Shown: positions 1 through 8,511, counted from the stretch's first letter. The stretch is DNA of 64,000 bases from Eubacteriales bacterium (GCA_030532185.1 JAUNLO010000003.1:1-64000); one strand, 5' to 3'. Translations and numbers: made by a program. The notes: a model not told the origin generated them from the sequence alone.

Positions 1-118
1 CCGCATTTGCAGGTCCTTCAGAGCTTTTTAATTTTTTAAGTGTCAAAGATGGGATTATAGTTGCAATCAACTAAATGTCAACGTTACTGGGCCAGGGGGA
101 ACTTAATATATAGGCAGG

Positions 119-151
119 CCAGTATCAATGATAAAAAGTATTTAATACTGG
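119..151. repeat. Inverted repeat in the 5' edge region (no gene seen in 1-223)
   Basis: CCAGTAT at 119-125 is repeated inverted as ATACTGG at 145-151. A tighter hairpin, AGTATT/AATACT, sits inside the right arm (137-149). I see no convincing coding frame in bases 1-223. The stretch may be decayed sequence belonging to the adjacent cyuA remnant or an old intergenic region. No T-run follows, so it is not called a terminator. Confidence 0.35.
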
Positions 152-223
152 ACTCTTAAATTGCATAGAAGCAGGTAAATTGCTGTGCACCACTGAACTC
201 AGATTACTAAATCAGATATGTGA

Positions 224-986
224 CCTGCCTTGGGTGCCCTGGCTGGTCGGGCGGACCAGGGCTTGGAGGCACTGGCGGACGTAACTCCCGCAGACGATTT
301 GTTGGCCCAGCAATGGGTAGAAGAGGGGAGGGTAGCAGTCTAGCTTACCTCCCTGTCCAGTGATATTTTTATCCAAACTAGCGTTAGGCATGGACAAGAC
401 CAGGTTTCCGTACCATACAAGATTTCCACACCCATATTACGGAAATTAAACACAATGGAGAAATCCTTTTTGAACAAGCCCGTCTCAAGGGTATGCTAGG
501 TGAAGAGGCTAAGGCCATTCATAGGTATTCTTTGAAAGAAATTTTTGACTACTGCCAAACTGTACCGAGAGCGGAGATAGATTTTGTGGATGCAGCTTTC
601 CAGATGAATATGGACTTATTTTATCTGGTTTCTGTGGCTGCGCAATTGCTGGGGGAACCGGCATGGCCTTGGGCTTGGTTTATCTTATGGGTGGCCAACT
701 CCTAGAGTTAGAGCACTGTCTCCACGGTATGGGGGGCAGTATCACGGGGATGATATGTGATGGAGGCAATCAGGGCTGTGTCATGAAGGGAGTAGTCGCA
801 GTCAATACTGCTTTTACCTGCGCTCACATGGCCATGCAAAATACCTATTTAGACCCTAGGCACGGGATCAACAGTCACAGCCCAGAGGAAACTATGAGGA
901 ATATGGGCCGCATAGCCTCCCCAGGCATGGTTGAGACAGAAAGAACTATCGTGGAAATCATGGGTGAAAAACAAGTAAGCCATTAA
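224..986 (+). pseudogene. cyuA: Decayed L-cysteine desulfidase (CyuA/UPF0597 family) remnant
   Basis: Three blocks in three different frames match consecutive parts of the L-cysteine desulfidase / UPF0597 family. Block 1 (about 224-415, frame 2) reads ALGALAGRADQGLEALADV followed by a VEEGRVAV-type stretch and is broken by an in-frame TAG. Block 2 (about 400-660, frame 1) reads IQDFHTHITEIKHNGEILFE and then YSLKEIFDYC. Block 3 (about 660-986, frame 3) carries the family C-terminus with GMICDGGNQGCVMKG and MRNMGRIASPGMVETE. The N-terminal catalytic Cys region and roughly the middle third, including the other cluster-ligand Cys segments, are absent. The intact family is about 430 residues. The gene is therefore frameshifted, stopped and internally deleted, and cannot make the iron-sulfur enzyme that converts cysteine to pyruvate, ammonia and sulfide. 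It ends tail-to-tail with the SLC13 transporter gene, overlapping by a few bases. The family assignment rests on recalled motifs. Confidence 0.8.
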
Positions 987-2374
987 ATAACCCCAATTAG
1001 CCTCCACCAGGGTAGGTAGATTAGAAGTATGGAAAGGTAGACTACTAGGGTGGAAAAGAGACCGAAGCGGGTCACATAGTGGGTAGGGTAGAGGTCTTTT
1101 TCTGCGCCGATCATGAAGGCTACGGAGTGTACTGGCAAAATGGCATGGTAGGCTACGCTAGCATAGGCCGTAAACATAATGATGGGGGCTGGGAGTAGGT
1201 CACCAGAGGCCACCAGGAGACCAGGGATAACCACAGATAGGGTAGTGGTATTACTGCCCAGCAGCATGTGTATAGCCATGGTGATTAAAATCATGACGAT
1301 AAAATACAGGGGAGAGCAGGTGGCAGGAAAGAGGAGTTTGAGTTGAGAAAAGATGAGGTCGGCGGCCCCGATATTCTTCAAGACCCCTCCAATGGCAAAG
1401 GCAGCAGACAAAAACACTAGAGTCTTGACATCAATAGCCTTCCAATCTTGCCACTTCAGGGCTCCCACCATAAATAAAACTAGCGTAGAAGCGAGAGTTA
1501 CCCAGGTGCCGGAAAGGCCGTGTAGGGACTCAGTCATCCAGAGGATTACCGTGAGGAGCACAATGGCTAAAATAGTCTTTTCCTGGGTGGTCAGCCCTGC
1601 CTGCTTGCTCTCAGAGACTGTTTGAACTTTTAAGGAAACGCCTTGCAGTTCCTTTCTGAAGATGACGAAGATTCCAGCCGTGAGAATGAATAGGACCACC
1701 AGGGAGGGCAAACCCATATAACGGAACCAAGTTAAATCATCCAGGGTGGTGAGACCTGCGAAAGAGAGAGTGGCATTGTTCATGATGAGGTCAGCCCTGG
1801 TGACTAGCATATTCACTAGTATGTAGTAGAGGACGGCGCTAAAGTTAAAAACTTGAATAGCCTCAGTTGAGGCCTGGGTTTCCTTCAGATAACTATCGAA
1901 AATTGTGGTGACTAAAATCAAGCGGGCCAAGGGCTGGGGGATCAGCACTATGGTTACTAGGTAGACCAGCAACATGGCCAGGATGAGCCGCACGGGGTTA
2001 GTGGCAATGCGACGGAGCCGCGGAGCGACAAGCTTTTCTACCAGCCCGGAGGAAGACGCCGCATATGAAAAAAGATAGGTGAAGACCAGGAGGGGAAAGG
2101 TAGACGAAAGAGGGAAGGAAAAGACAAGCTCAGGAGGAGCCCCACTAACCAGCCAAAAGACTAGGAGTAAGAAAAGGGAAGCGGGGATTTTAGCAACCAG
2201 GTTGCTGGTCCACCAAATAATGGTTAAGAGTACGGCTGCCACCACGGCAGTCTGCCGTAAATTCATACCCAAGGGCTGCCAGACGAGTAAAATGACGGGA
2301 GCAATTAAAGACAAGAGAAAGGCTTTTATCCATTTAATTCTGGCCTCTCCCTGGGGGATAATTGTCAAATTCAT
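983..2374 (-). CDS. SLC13/DASS-family anion (dicarboxylate/citrate-type) transporter
   Basis: A 463-residue integral membrane protein with about 11-12 hydrophobic segments spread over its whole length, as expected for divalent-anion:sodium symporters (SLC13/DASS, CitT-like). The C-terminal half contains the repeated pattern of a hydrophobic stretch, an SNTTT-type turn (GSNTTTLSVV, around residue 375) and AYHAILPVHS, which resemble the second substrate/sodium-binding hairpin of this family. The start codon follows the stop of the upstream lacI gene directly, with an AAGGA site about nine bases upstream inside lacI, so the two are cotranscribed and probably translationally coupled. Substrate is inferred only by class: a C4/C6 carboxylate or similar organic anion taken up at the cytoplasmic membrane. 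It is the last gene of a minus-strand operon that also contains TctCBA and AroA. Confidence 0.82.
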   Translation of the reverse strand: MNLTIIPQGEARIKWIKAFLLSLIAPVILLVWQPLGMNLRQTAVVAAVLLTIIWWTSNLVAKIPASLFLLLVFWLVSGAPPELVFSFPLSSTFPLLVFTYLFSYAASSSGLVEKLVAPRLRRIATNPVRLILAMLLVYLVTIVLIPQPLARLILVTTIFDSYLKETQASTEAIQVFNFSAVLYYILVNMLVTRADLIMNNATLSFAGLTTLDDLTWFRYMGLPSLVVLFILTAGIFVIFRKELQGVSLKVQTVSESKQAGLTTQEKTILAIVLLTVILWMTESLHGLSGTWVTLASTLVLFMVGALKWQDWKAIDVKTLVFLSAAFAIGGVLKNIGAADLIFSQLKLLFPATCSPLYFIVMILITMAIHMLLGSNTTTLSVVIPGLLVASGDLLPAPIIMFTAYASVAYHAILPVHSVAFMIGAEKDLYPTHYVTRFGLFSTLVVYLSILLIYLPWWRLIGVI

Positions 2375-3487
2375 CTATCTTGTTCCTTCGTTTGATGATA
2401 GTGTAGGGCTTTCAAGGACTTTAGCTGTTGATTCTCGCACAATTAACTCCACGTCAATGACCCGATCCTCCAGCTGCTGGCCATCCATGCAGGCTAGGAG
2501 CATTTGAATGGCTCCTTGACCGATTTTGGCGGCATCCTGATGGATGGTCGTCAGCCTGGGCCTAGTAATGCGAGAAAAAAGGGAGTTGTCATAGCCGACA
2601 ATGGAGATTTGCCCTGGCACCTGGTAGTGCTGCTCGGAGAGGGTCTGCATGGCTCCTGTGGCTACGGCATCGTTACCACAGATAAGGGCGTCAAAAGACC
2701 GCATGCGGGACAGGAAACGCTGCATACCCTCCAGGCCACTTTCATAATCAAAGCCGGGGGCCGCAATCAGGAGTGATTCGTCGAAGGGCAGGCCTGCCTC
2801 GTCCAGAGCTTGCTTGTAGCCCGCAATACGATCCAAAGCGGTGTAGATTCCTCGATTGGGCAAGTCTAAGAGGGGGAGAAAAGCGGTAATATTATCACTT
2901 TCTACCGAGGGCCAGAAGCCCGCAAAAAACGCGATATCCCTACGCCCCAGATGTAGCAGATATTTGGTAGCCAGGTAGCCCCCTTTGAAATTATCCAGAT
3001 AAATATGGGGAACTCCGGGCATGGTCCCCCTTCTGTAGAGAATAATGAGGGGGAGGCTGGGCTGGAAAAGCGATTTTACCAAGTCTACGTCTACCCCTGA
3101 GGAGGGACAATAGAGGAGGCCCACGATATCTGCTACTGCTGCCTTTCTGAGTTGCATCTCTTCATTGCAGCTATCACCGTGGCAGCTAAAAACCAAAACT
3201 TTTAAACCCGCTTCATCGGCAGAATTTAGTATGGACTCCAAGACTTTAGAAAAGAAGGGGTCTTTCGCATCGGGTAGTATTACACCTAGAACCCGGCTAG
3301 ACGCGCCGCGGATACGGCGCGCAGCCGGACTAGGTACATACTTAAGTTCGCGGATGGCAGCTTCGACTTTGTTCTTGGCCTCGCTGTTCACGCTGCCCTT
3401 ATGATTCAAGACCCGGGAGACTGTGGATACAGATACGCCAGCCAAGCTTGCAACATCTACAATTGTGGGATTTTTACTCGGGGTCAT
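2375..3487 (-). CDS. LacI-family transcriptional regulator (first copy)
   Basis: A 370-residue protein. Residues about 8-30 form the LacI helix-turn-helix (TIVDVASLAGVSVSTVSRVL), followed by the hinge helix region and a periplasmic-binding-protein-like effector domain (GVILPDAKDPFFSKVLES; late conserved stretch VVGYDN-type SIVGYDNSLFSRITRPRLTT). The start follows a GAGGAG ribosome binding site eight bases upstream. It lies about 60 bases downstream of aroA and directly upstream of the SLC13 transporter, so it is a likely local regulator of this carboxylate-transport operon. It binds DNA as a dimer in the cytoplasm. The effector is unknown. It could act on the operator-like sites at 8124-8511 or elsewhere. 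Confidence 0.9.
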   Translation of the reverse strand: MTPSKNPTIVDVASLAGVSVSTVSRVLNHKGSVNSEAKNKVEAAIRELKYVPSPAARRIRGASSRVLGVILPDAKDPFFSKVLESILNSADEAGLKVLVFSCHGDSCNEEMQLRKAAVADIVGLLYCPSSGVDVDLVKSLFQPSLPLIILYRRGTMPGVPHIYLDNFKGGYLATKYLLHLGRRDIAFFAGFWPSVESDNITAFLPLLDLPNRGIYTALDRIAGYKQALDEAGLPFDESLLIAAPGFDYESGLEGMQRFLSRMRSFDALICGNDAVATGAMQTLSEQHYQVPGQISIVGYDNSLFSRITRPRLTTIHQDAAKIGQGAIQMLLACMDGQQLEDRVIDVELIVRESTAKVLESPTLSSNEGTR

Positions 3488-3495
3488 CTGAAGTC

Positions 3496-3560
3496 TCCTC
3501 TCAATAATCTTTCGAGTTTGCTAGCTGAGATTAGATTGCTGCTGGGATTAGATTGCTTGG
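3496..3560. repeat. 17-bp tandem duplication spanning the aroA stop codon
   Basis: Read on the minus strand, the aroA 3' end AGCAATCTAATCCCAGC is followed immediately by AGCAATCTAATCTCAGC. The unit contains the aroA stop codon (TAA), so the duplication starts inside the last codons and runs into the aroA-lacI spacer. The two copies differ by one base. Confidence 0.6.
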
Positions 3561-4840
3561 AAATTCGCTCCCAAGTTTTGCATTTGCTGGTAAAAACCCG
3601 GGAAGGAGACATCGGCGCTTTCGGCGTCTTCCACCGTGACCACACCTTCAGCAGCCAGACCCGCCACAGCCAGGGCCATGGCAATGCGGTGATCTTTTTC
3701 GCTAGCGACTACTTGCCCCTTAAGCCCTTGACCGCCAAATACCACCATGGAGTCTGGGGTGGTGTGAGTCTTCACGCCGAGACGTGCCAATTGTTCCTCC
3801 ATCACAGCCACGCGGTCGGTTTCTTTCACCCGGACATGGGCTAGACCTGTGAAGGTAGTTTCGCCTTCCGCATAGGCAGCAGCTACTGCTAGGGCAGGGA
3901 GGGCATCGGGTGTGTCATTAAGGTTAATCTCTAGTCCAGACTTGAGGGGGGTACCGCCCAGGATGTGGAGCTGACCTTGAGCCTCATCTTTTTTAATCTG
4001 AGCCCCCATCCTGAGTAGATGGTCCACCACAGCCTTGTCACCTTGGGCATCGTGGAAGTCGAGGCCTTCAATGACGACATCAGAATCGGTAATAACTGAA
4101 GCTACTAGGGGGAAGGCCACGCCCGACCAGTCGCTGGGTACTACGGCATCAATGGCCTGATAAACACCCTGTCCATCGAGGACAAAGTGAGCATAGTCTT
4201 CACTTTTTTCCACAAAGTCTACGCCAAATTTCTTCATCCAATCTATGGTCATCTGCAGGTAGGGTTTTTCCAGCGGGTGGTCTACCTGGATTTCCACCTT
4301 GTGGCCACAAATAGCGCTGGCTAGCATGGTGGCCGAAACTACCTGGGAGTTGAAGCCGTCGAAAACCGCCGTTCCTCCTTGTAGGGGTCCGCCCACAAGC
4401 ACGGGCGGGGCTTGCTGGTCAGGCCGTGTGATTATGGCAGTAGCTCCCAAATCTTTGAGAGCCTGGGTCAGCCAATGAACTGGTCTACGGCGTATTTGCT
4501 CATCACCAGTGATGACAGCATAGCCCGAGAGTAAAGCGGCCATGCCCATGACGAAGATGGTGGTGGTACCCGAATTGCCACAGTCCACGATGTCTGCTGG
4601 TACTTTGAGATTTTTCCCTGCCCCTTGGATGTACCAGACGCCTTCTGCCTCTTGGACATCAGCGCCAAAGAGCCTGGCTGCCTGGGCAGCACTCTTGCAG
4701 TCTTCGCTGGTTAGGGGGTTGCGGATGATGGACTTACCTTCTGCCATAGCGGCGAGTAAGACGGCCCGGATAGTGTGGCTCTTGGAGCCTGGTACGATAA
4801 TTTTGCCTTTTAAACTACTTTTACTTGAATTTATTTTCAT
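3548..4840 (-). CDS. aroA: 3-phosphoshikimate 1-carboxyvinyltransferase (EPSP synthase)
   Basis: A 430-residue protein of normal family length. It transfers the enolpyruvyl group of PEP to shikimate-3-phosphate, step six of the shikimate pathway, in the cytoplasm. Visible motifs include PGSKSHTIRA (residues 17-26, with the substrate-binding Lys20 and Arg25), GNSGTTTIF (nearly invariant Gly/Ser/Thr loop), RRRPV, NDTPDALPAL (catalytic Asp), VKETDRV (Lys/Glu/Arg triad) and DHRIAMALAV. An AGGAGTG site lies six bases before the ATG. It starts 45 bases after tctA and ends about 60 bases before lacI, so it is embedded in an organic-acid transport operon rather than with other aro genes. The C-terminal KSFP-type Lys is replaced (ADVSFPGF), a variant that also occurs in this family. 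EPSP synthase is the best fit. The related MurA fold is less likely given the motifs. Confidence 0.93.
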   Translation of the reverse strand: MKINSSKSSLKGKIIVPGSKSHTIRAVLLAAMAEGKSIIRNPLTSEDCKSAAQAARLFGADVQEAEGVWYIQGAGKNLKVPADIVDCGNSGTTTIFVMGMAALLSGYAVITGDEQIRRRPVHWLTQALKDLGATAIITRPDQQAPPVLVGGPLQGGTAVFDGFNSQVVSATMLASAICGHKVEIQVDHPLEKPYLQMTIDWMKKFGVDFVEKSEDYAHFVLDGQGVYQAIDAVVPSDWSGVAFPLVASVITDSDVVIEGLDFHDAQGDKAVVDHLLRMGAQIKKDEAQGQLHILGGTPLKSGLEINLNDTPDALPALAVAAAYAEGETTFTGLAHVRVKETDRVAVMEEQLARLGVKTHTTPDSMVVFGGQGLKGQVVASEKDHRIAMALAVAGLAAEGVVTVEDAESADVSFPGFYQQMQNLGANFQAI

Positions 4841-4885
4841 AGTTCACTCCTATATTTAATGAGCTTGTGCTTACTTAGCTTATGT

Positions 4886-6388
4886 CTACTGGGCGGGTTT
4901 CTGTTTTTTGCTAAAAGTGCGCTTCACGGCAGGGATATTGAGGGCGATGGTTAAAACCGTGAGGGCCAACAGCACTAAAGTAATAGGACGGCCAAATAAA
5001 GCCGTGACTTTATTGGCTTCCGAGGAGGCCAGGGAGATGGCCCGCCGGAAGTTGGAGTCCATCATATTACCTAAAACTAAGGCCAGAGTCATGGGGGCCA
5101 CCGAGTAGTCACGCCGACGCATAAAGTAGCCCATAATCCCAAAGATAAACATGAGGGCAACATCGAACATGCGGTTATTGCCTGCAAAGGCACCGATCAT
5201 ACAGAGGACCGTCACCACGGGCAGCAAGAGATTCTTAGGGACACTGATGATTTTACTGATGCGGGGGGCCACTAAAGTTCCTAAGAGCAGTAAGAAAATA
5301 CAACCCAAGAAACCGCCCGCTAGAATGATTTGGAACATTTCTGGGCTATCCATGAGGAACATGGGACCGGGGCGTAAGCCGTGGACATAAAAAACAGAGA
5401 GGATGATGGCGGTTACGGCATCTCCAGGAATGGCTAGGGTCAGCATGGGGATGAGAGCCCCACCGATGCAGGCGTTATTAGCCGACTCACTGGCCACGAT
5501 ACCTTCAACTGCCCCTTCCCCGAAGGGCACCGAAGGATTTTTATTGATACGTCTGGCTTCCGAATAGGCCAAGAAGGCTGCGACGGGACCGCCAGCACCA
5601 GGCAAGGCTCCGACAAAGGTGCCGATAGTACAGTAGTAGAGGGAGACAAAGAAGTGTTTGAGCAAATCTTTGGTGCGGATCACACTCTTGACAATCTTGG
5701 CGACTTCCCCGTCAGCTGCCCCATGGGAAATGACGTAAAGGACTTCCGAGAAGCCAAAGAGACCAACTAGGGCAGGAATAATGCTGATACCACTATTCAA
5801 TTCTTGAATGCCAAAGGTCAAGCGCGGAGTACCGACTACACTGTCAATACCCACCATGCTGAGAATTAGGCCTAAAATCGCACTAATTAAGCCTTTGGAG
5901 AAACTCTTGGTCGTTAAAGAACCCACGGTGGCTAGACCAAATAAAGCCAGGAGGAAGTAATCCATGGGGGTAAATTTTAAAGCTAAATTCGTTACCGGTT
6001 TGGCAGCTACCCACAGCACCAAGAGGCCAAAAAGCGAACCTATAAAAGAATAGAAGGTAGCGTATTTTAGTGCCTTAAAAGATTCACCCTTTTTAGAAAG
6101 GGGATAGCCATCTAAGGTGGTTACGACGGAAGAGGGGGCACCGGGGATATTAACCAGAATGGCGGAAAGGGCTCCGGAATAAACTCCTACCACGTAGACC
6201 CCCATAATGGTCGCTAAGGCATTCGAAGTCTGCCAACTGTAGGTAACAGACACTAGAAGTGCGGTGGCCATGGTTACCGAGAGGCCAGGTATGGAACCTA
6301 CAAAGAGGCCTGCTAAGGAACCGATGAAAGTGAAGAGGATGAATTCCGGTTGAATCATCCATTTGAGTACGCCTAATACTTGATCCAT
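4886..6388 (-). CDS. tctA: Tripartite tricarboxylate transporter large permease TctA
   Basis: A 500-residue permease with about 12 membrane segments and the two family signature loops: FVGSIPGLSVTMATALL near the N-terminus and GALPGAGGPVAAFLAYSEAR at about residue 270. It is the substrate-translocating subunit of the TTT system and works with TctB and the binding protein TctC to import carboxylates at the expense of an ion gradient. The ATG at 6388 is chosen because AGGAGG lies eight bases upstream; a longer reading to 6415 has no such site and would overlap tctB. It lies ten bases downstream of tctB and 45 bases upstream of aroA. The substrate (citrate, tartrate, aromatic acid or other) cannot be told from the sequence. 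Confidence 0.93.
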   Translation of the reverse strand: MDQVLGVLKWMIQPEFILFTFIGSLAGLFVGSIPGLSVTMATALLVSVTYSWQTSNALATIMGVYVVGVYSGALSAILVNIPGAPSSVVTTLDGYPLSKKGESFKALKYATFYSFIGSLFGLLVLWVAAKPVTNLALKFTPMDYFLLALFGLATVGSLTTKSFSKGLISAILGLILSMVGIDSVVGTPRLTFGIQELNSGISIIPALVGLFGFSEVLYVISHGAADGEVAKIVKSVIRTKDLLKHFFVSLYYCTIGTFVGALPGAGGPVAAFLAYSEARRINKNPSVPFGEGAVEGIVASESANNACIGGALIPMLTLAIPGDAVTAIILSVFYVHGLRPGPMFLMDSPEMFQIILAGGFLGCIFLLLLGTLVAPRISKIISVPKNLLLPVVTVLCMIGAFAGNNRMFDVALMFIFGIMGYFMRRRDYSVAPMTLALVLGNMMDSNFRRAISLASSEANKVTALFGRPITLVLLALTVLTIALNIPAVKRTFSKKQKPAQ

Positions 6389-6398
6389 ACAAAACCTC

Positions 6399-6878
6399 CT
6401 AAGGCAACATGACATTCAGCCCGAGAGCAAATAAGGCGTATAAACTGCCAGCTGTGATTACGGAAATCAGGCCAATCATTAAGGGACGTCTTTCTCCTAG
6501 ATATAGGAACATGGTTACCAGAAACAGAATAGTAGAGGGTATGAAGGTCAAGAGGGGCATGAGCAAGTAATAGAGAAGGCTAATTATCACCACAACTAGT
6601 ACTTTCTTCCAGTAAATTGTGGGGGCATCTACTACAGTTTCCTCCGTCTGCTTGGTTGGTTTTAAGCTACGGATGGCATCCATGAGCAAGGATCCGGACA
6701 GGAGAATGAGGAGAAAGGCAACCAGGAGGGGAAAGAGGTAGGGGGACATTTTCCAATCTGGCATGGCTTGGGCATAGTGTTTGGTCAAGGCATGAATCAG
6801 TAGGGCAACGCCCATGACCAGGAAGAGCACGACTTCTTGTATACTCTTGCTTTTGACTAGTGTCTTTAGAGGATGCAT
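6399..6878 (-). CDS. tctB: Tripartite tricarboxylate transporter small permease TctB
   Basis: A 159-residue protein with four hydrophobic segments (about residues 15-30, 46-66, 88-105 and 110-155), the size and topology of the TctB small subunit. TctB families are poorly conserved in sequence, so the call relies mainly on size, topology and position between TctC and TctA, with ten bases separating it from tctA. A GGAG-containing site precedes the ATG. A strong hairpin separates it from tctC. Confidence 0.87.
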   Translation of the reverse strand: MHPLKTLVKSKSIQEVVLFLVMGVALLIHALTKHYAQAMPDWKMSPYLFPLLVAFLLILLSGSLLMDAIRSLKPTKQTEETVVDAPTIYWKKVLVVVIISLLYYLLMPLLTFIPSTILFLVTMFLYLGERRPLMIGLISVITAGSLYALFALGLNVMLP

Positions 6879-6896
6879 GAACGTCTCCTTTCAGAG

Positions 6897-6923
6897 AGCC
6901 GGGGTACAGGCTGTACCCCGGCT
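6897..6923 (-). promoter_or_regulatory. Intercistronic hairpin between tctC and tctB
   Basis: AGCCGGGGTACAG (6897-6909) and CTGTACCCCGGCT (6911-6923) form a perfect 13-bp inverted repeat with one base between. It lies 3' of tctC and 5' of the tctB ribosome binding site on the transcript. No T-run follows, so it looks like an mRNA-stabilising or processing hairpin that would let the binding protein be made in excess of the permeases. Confidence 0.75.
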
Positions 6924-6935
6924 ATACTTGCAAGA

Positions 6936-8066
6936 TTAGGGTTTAGGAATATCGAATTTTTCGGGACTTTCGGGAGCAGCACCTGCATCAAATAACATCC
7001 AGCTCACCTTGGATTCCCAATCCTTGTAGAAAGACATCATTTCTTCTTCAGTCTTGTACTTAAGATAGAGTTCTTCCAAACTATTTTCTTCAACGAACTT
7101 CTTCCATTCCTCGTCTTGAATAGACTTGTTAGCAGCTTCACGTAAGGCTTTTACTACTTCTTCGGGTACATCTTTCTTGACCAGGAGGGAGAGGGGGGTA
7201 AAGGGAGTTTCGAAGGCATCAGCTGTTTCGGGTACGACGGAGGCAAAGGTGGGAACATCGGGATATTTAGCAATAGGATCGGTAGAGGAAACCGCCAAGA
7301 GGCGTAATTCACCACCATCGATATAGCTGGCTACCGAGGAGAAGTTAGAGTTGGTGAAGTCCACTTGATCGCCTAAGACAGCGACAATGCAATCACTACC
7401 GCTGGTATAGGCGGTGAGGGCTGATTCTAAACCAGCTGCTTCATAGATAAGAGACTGCACGTGACCACTACCACCGGGGCCGGTATAGGACATTTTGACC
7501 TTGCCGGGGTTGGCCTTAATATCATCTACCAGTTCTTGTAAAGTCTGGTACTTACTATTTTTGTTTACAACAATAACCTTGGGATCGTTGACCGTTACCA
7601 TGATAGGGCGGAAGTCATCATAGCTCATCTTGGACAATTGCATGACGCGCTGGGTACCCAAGCTCTCTGCGGTAAATAAAATGGTGTAGCCATCAGAGGG
7701 AGCATCTAGTACTGTCTGGCAGCCAACGGCACCGGAAGCACCGGGTTGGTTAATGACGGTGATAGATTGTCCTAAGTGCTTTTCCAGGCGGAGGGCCAGC
7801 TGACGACCTGCCAGGTCGGTGGTGCCGCCGGCTCCATAGGGGACAATCATGGTAATAGCCTTCTTGGGATAATCAGAGTTTTTCTCCTTGCCTTCATCCT
7901 GGGCTTTTGCGGAGCTAGTTGTAGTTTCTTCTTTCTCTGGGGCTTCCGTTTTACTTTCTGTCACTTCGGCTTTGTCCTGGTCTTTACCACTGTTGCCACC
8001 ACAGGCGACTGCACCTAACATGAGCGAACATACTAGCAAGGCCATCAGGATACTTTTTAGTTTCAT
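6936..8066 (-). CDS. tctC: Tripartite tricarboxylate transporter solute-binding lipoprotein TctC
   Basis: A 376-residue Bug/TctC-family binding protein. The N-terminus has a Lys-containing start, a hydrophobic core and the lipobox LGAVAC followed by Gly-Gly, so it is a predicted lipoprotein anchored outside the membrane. An acidic/Ser-rich linker (about residues 25-55) precedes the domain. Family motifs include MIVPYGAGGTTDLAGRQLA and INQPGASGAVGCQTV. The ATG at 8066 is preferred over the one five codons upstream because GGAAGGTGA lies at the right distance. It is the first gene of the minus-strand operon, behind a near-perfect promoter at 8158-8187 that is overlapped downstream by a LacI-type operator. 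It captures a carboxylate for TctA/TctB. Confidence 0.93.
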   Translation of the reverse strand: MKLKSILMALLVCSLMLGAVACGGNSGKDQDKAEVTESKTEAPEKEETTTSSAKAQDEGKEKNSDYPKKAITMIVPYGAGGTTDLAGRQLALRLEKHLGQSITVINQPGASGAVGCQTVLDAPSDGYTILFTAESLGTQRVMQLSKMSYDDFRPIMVTVNDPKVIVVNKNSKYQTLQELVDDIKANPGKVKMSYTGPGGSGHVQSLIYEAAGLESALTAYTSGSDCIVAVLGDQVDFTNSNFSSVASYIDGGELRLLAVSSTDPIAKYPDVPTFASVVPETADAFETPFTPLSLLVKKDVPEEVVKALREAANKSIQDEEWKKFVEENSLEELYLKYKTEEEMMSFYKDWESKVSWMLFDAGAAPESPEKFDIPKP

Positions 8067-8123
8067 AAACTCACCTTCCACGTTTCTTTTTTATTTTGTT
8101 TGGGTAAAATCTTCGAAAAATTT

Positions 8124-8140
8124 TGGCGAAAACGTTACCA
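8124..8140. promoter_or_regulatory. LacI-type operator candidate O1, downstream of the tctC promoter
   Basis: TGGCGAAAACGTTACCA is a CG-centred imperfect palindrome of the kind bound by LacI/GalR proteins. It lies about +11 to +27 relative to the expected start of the tctC promoter, a position where a bound repressor would block transcription. Confidence 0.6.
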
Positions 8141-8157
8141 CAAAACGAGCTTGACTA

Positions 8158-8187
8158 ATTATAGGTTTGTGATTTCTTTTGTGTCAA
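8158..8187 (-). promoter_or_regulatory. Sigma-A-type promoter of tctC operon
   Basis: On the minus strand, a perfect -35 TTGACA (8187-8182) is separated by 18 bases from a perfect -10 TATAAT (8163-8158), about 90 bases upstream of the tctC ATG. This is the best promoter match in the window. Confidence 0.85.
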
Positions 8188-8267
8188 TTAACAAAAGTGA
8201 ACGAAGTTATGTGGGGAAAGTAGGGGAGAAAGCTAGAAATATTGTGGAATAATACTAAGAATGAGCC

Positions 8268-8283
8268 GAGAAAACGTTATCTC
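8268..8283. promoter_or_regulatory. LacI-type operator candidate O2
   Basis: GAGAAAACGTTATCTC is CG-centred, has a symmetrical GAGA/TCTC outer arm and shares AAAACGTTA with O1. It lies between the two divergent promoters and could allow looping with O1 or O4. Confidence 0.5.
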
Positions 8284-8356
8284 GAATTTACTGGTCTGCA
8301 GGGAAGGTAAAAATTGATAAACGACTAGCAATACCTGTTTAGCTTATAAATAATTG

Positions 8357-8370
8357 TGAAAGCGCTTACT
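8357..8370. promoter_or_regulatory. cre-like / LacI-type operator candidate O3
   Basis: TGAAAGCGCTTACT fits the Bacillota catabolite-responsive element pattern (TGNAANCGNNNNCA) except for the last base. It may be bound by CcpA-type or local LacI proteins. It lies about 105 bases upstream of the lacI promoter candidate. Confidence 0.5.
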
Positions 8371-8462
8371 TTCTATTGCTAGTTAAATAATTTTTAGAAT
8401 AGTCTTTCATTGTTAATTTGTCTAATAGTACGGGAAAATACCCTAGCAATTGAAAAATATTG

Positions 8463-8491
8463 TTGACTAACTACAGTTGGACTGCTAAGCT
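8463..8491 (+). promoter_or_regulatory. Candidate promoter of the lacI-kinase-opp operon
   Basis: TTGACT (8463-8468) is followed after 17 bases by TAAGCT (8486-8491). The -35 is good and the -10 weak. Operator O4 overlaps the expected start point, which fits an autorepressed promoter. Confidence 0.5.
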
Positions 8492-8497
8492 ATCTTA

Positions 8498-8511
8498 TGT
8501 AAACGGTTACA
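8498..8511. promoter_or_regulatory. LacI-type operator candidate O4 in front of the second lacI
   Basis: TGTAAACGGTTACA is a CG-centred near-perfect palindrome with TGTAA/TTACA arms, a typical LacI/GalR operator. It lies between the candidate promoter and the GAGGTG ribosome binding site of lacI, so autoregulation is the simplest reading. Confidence 0.7.
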
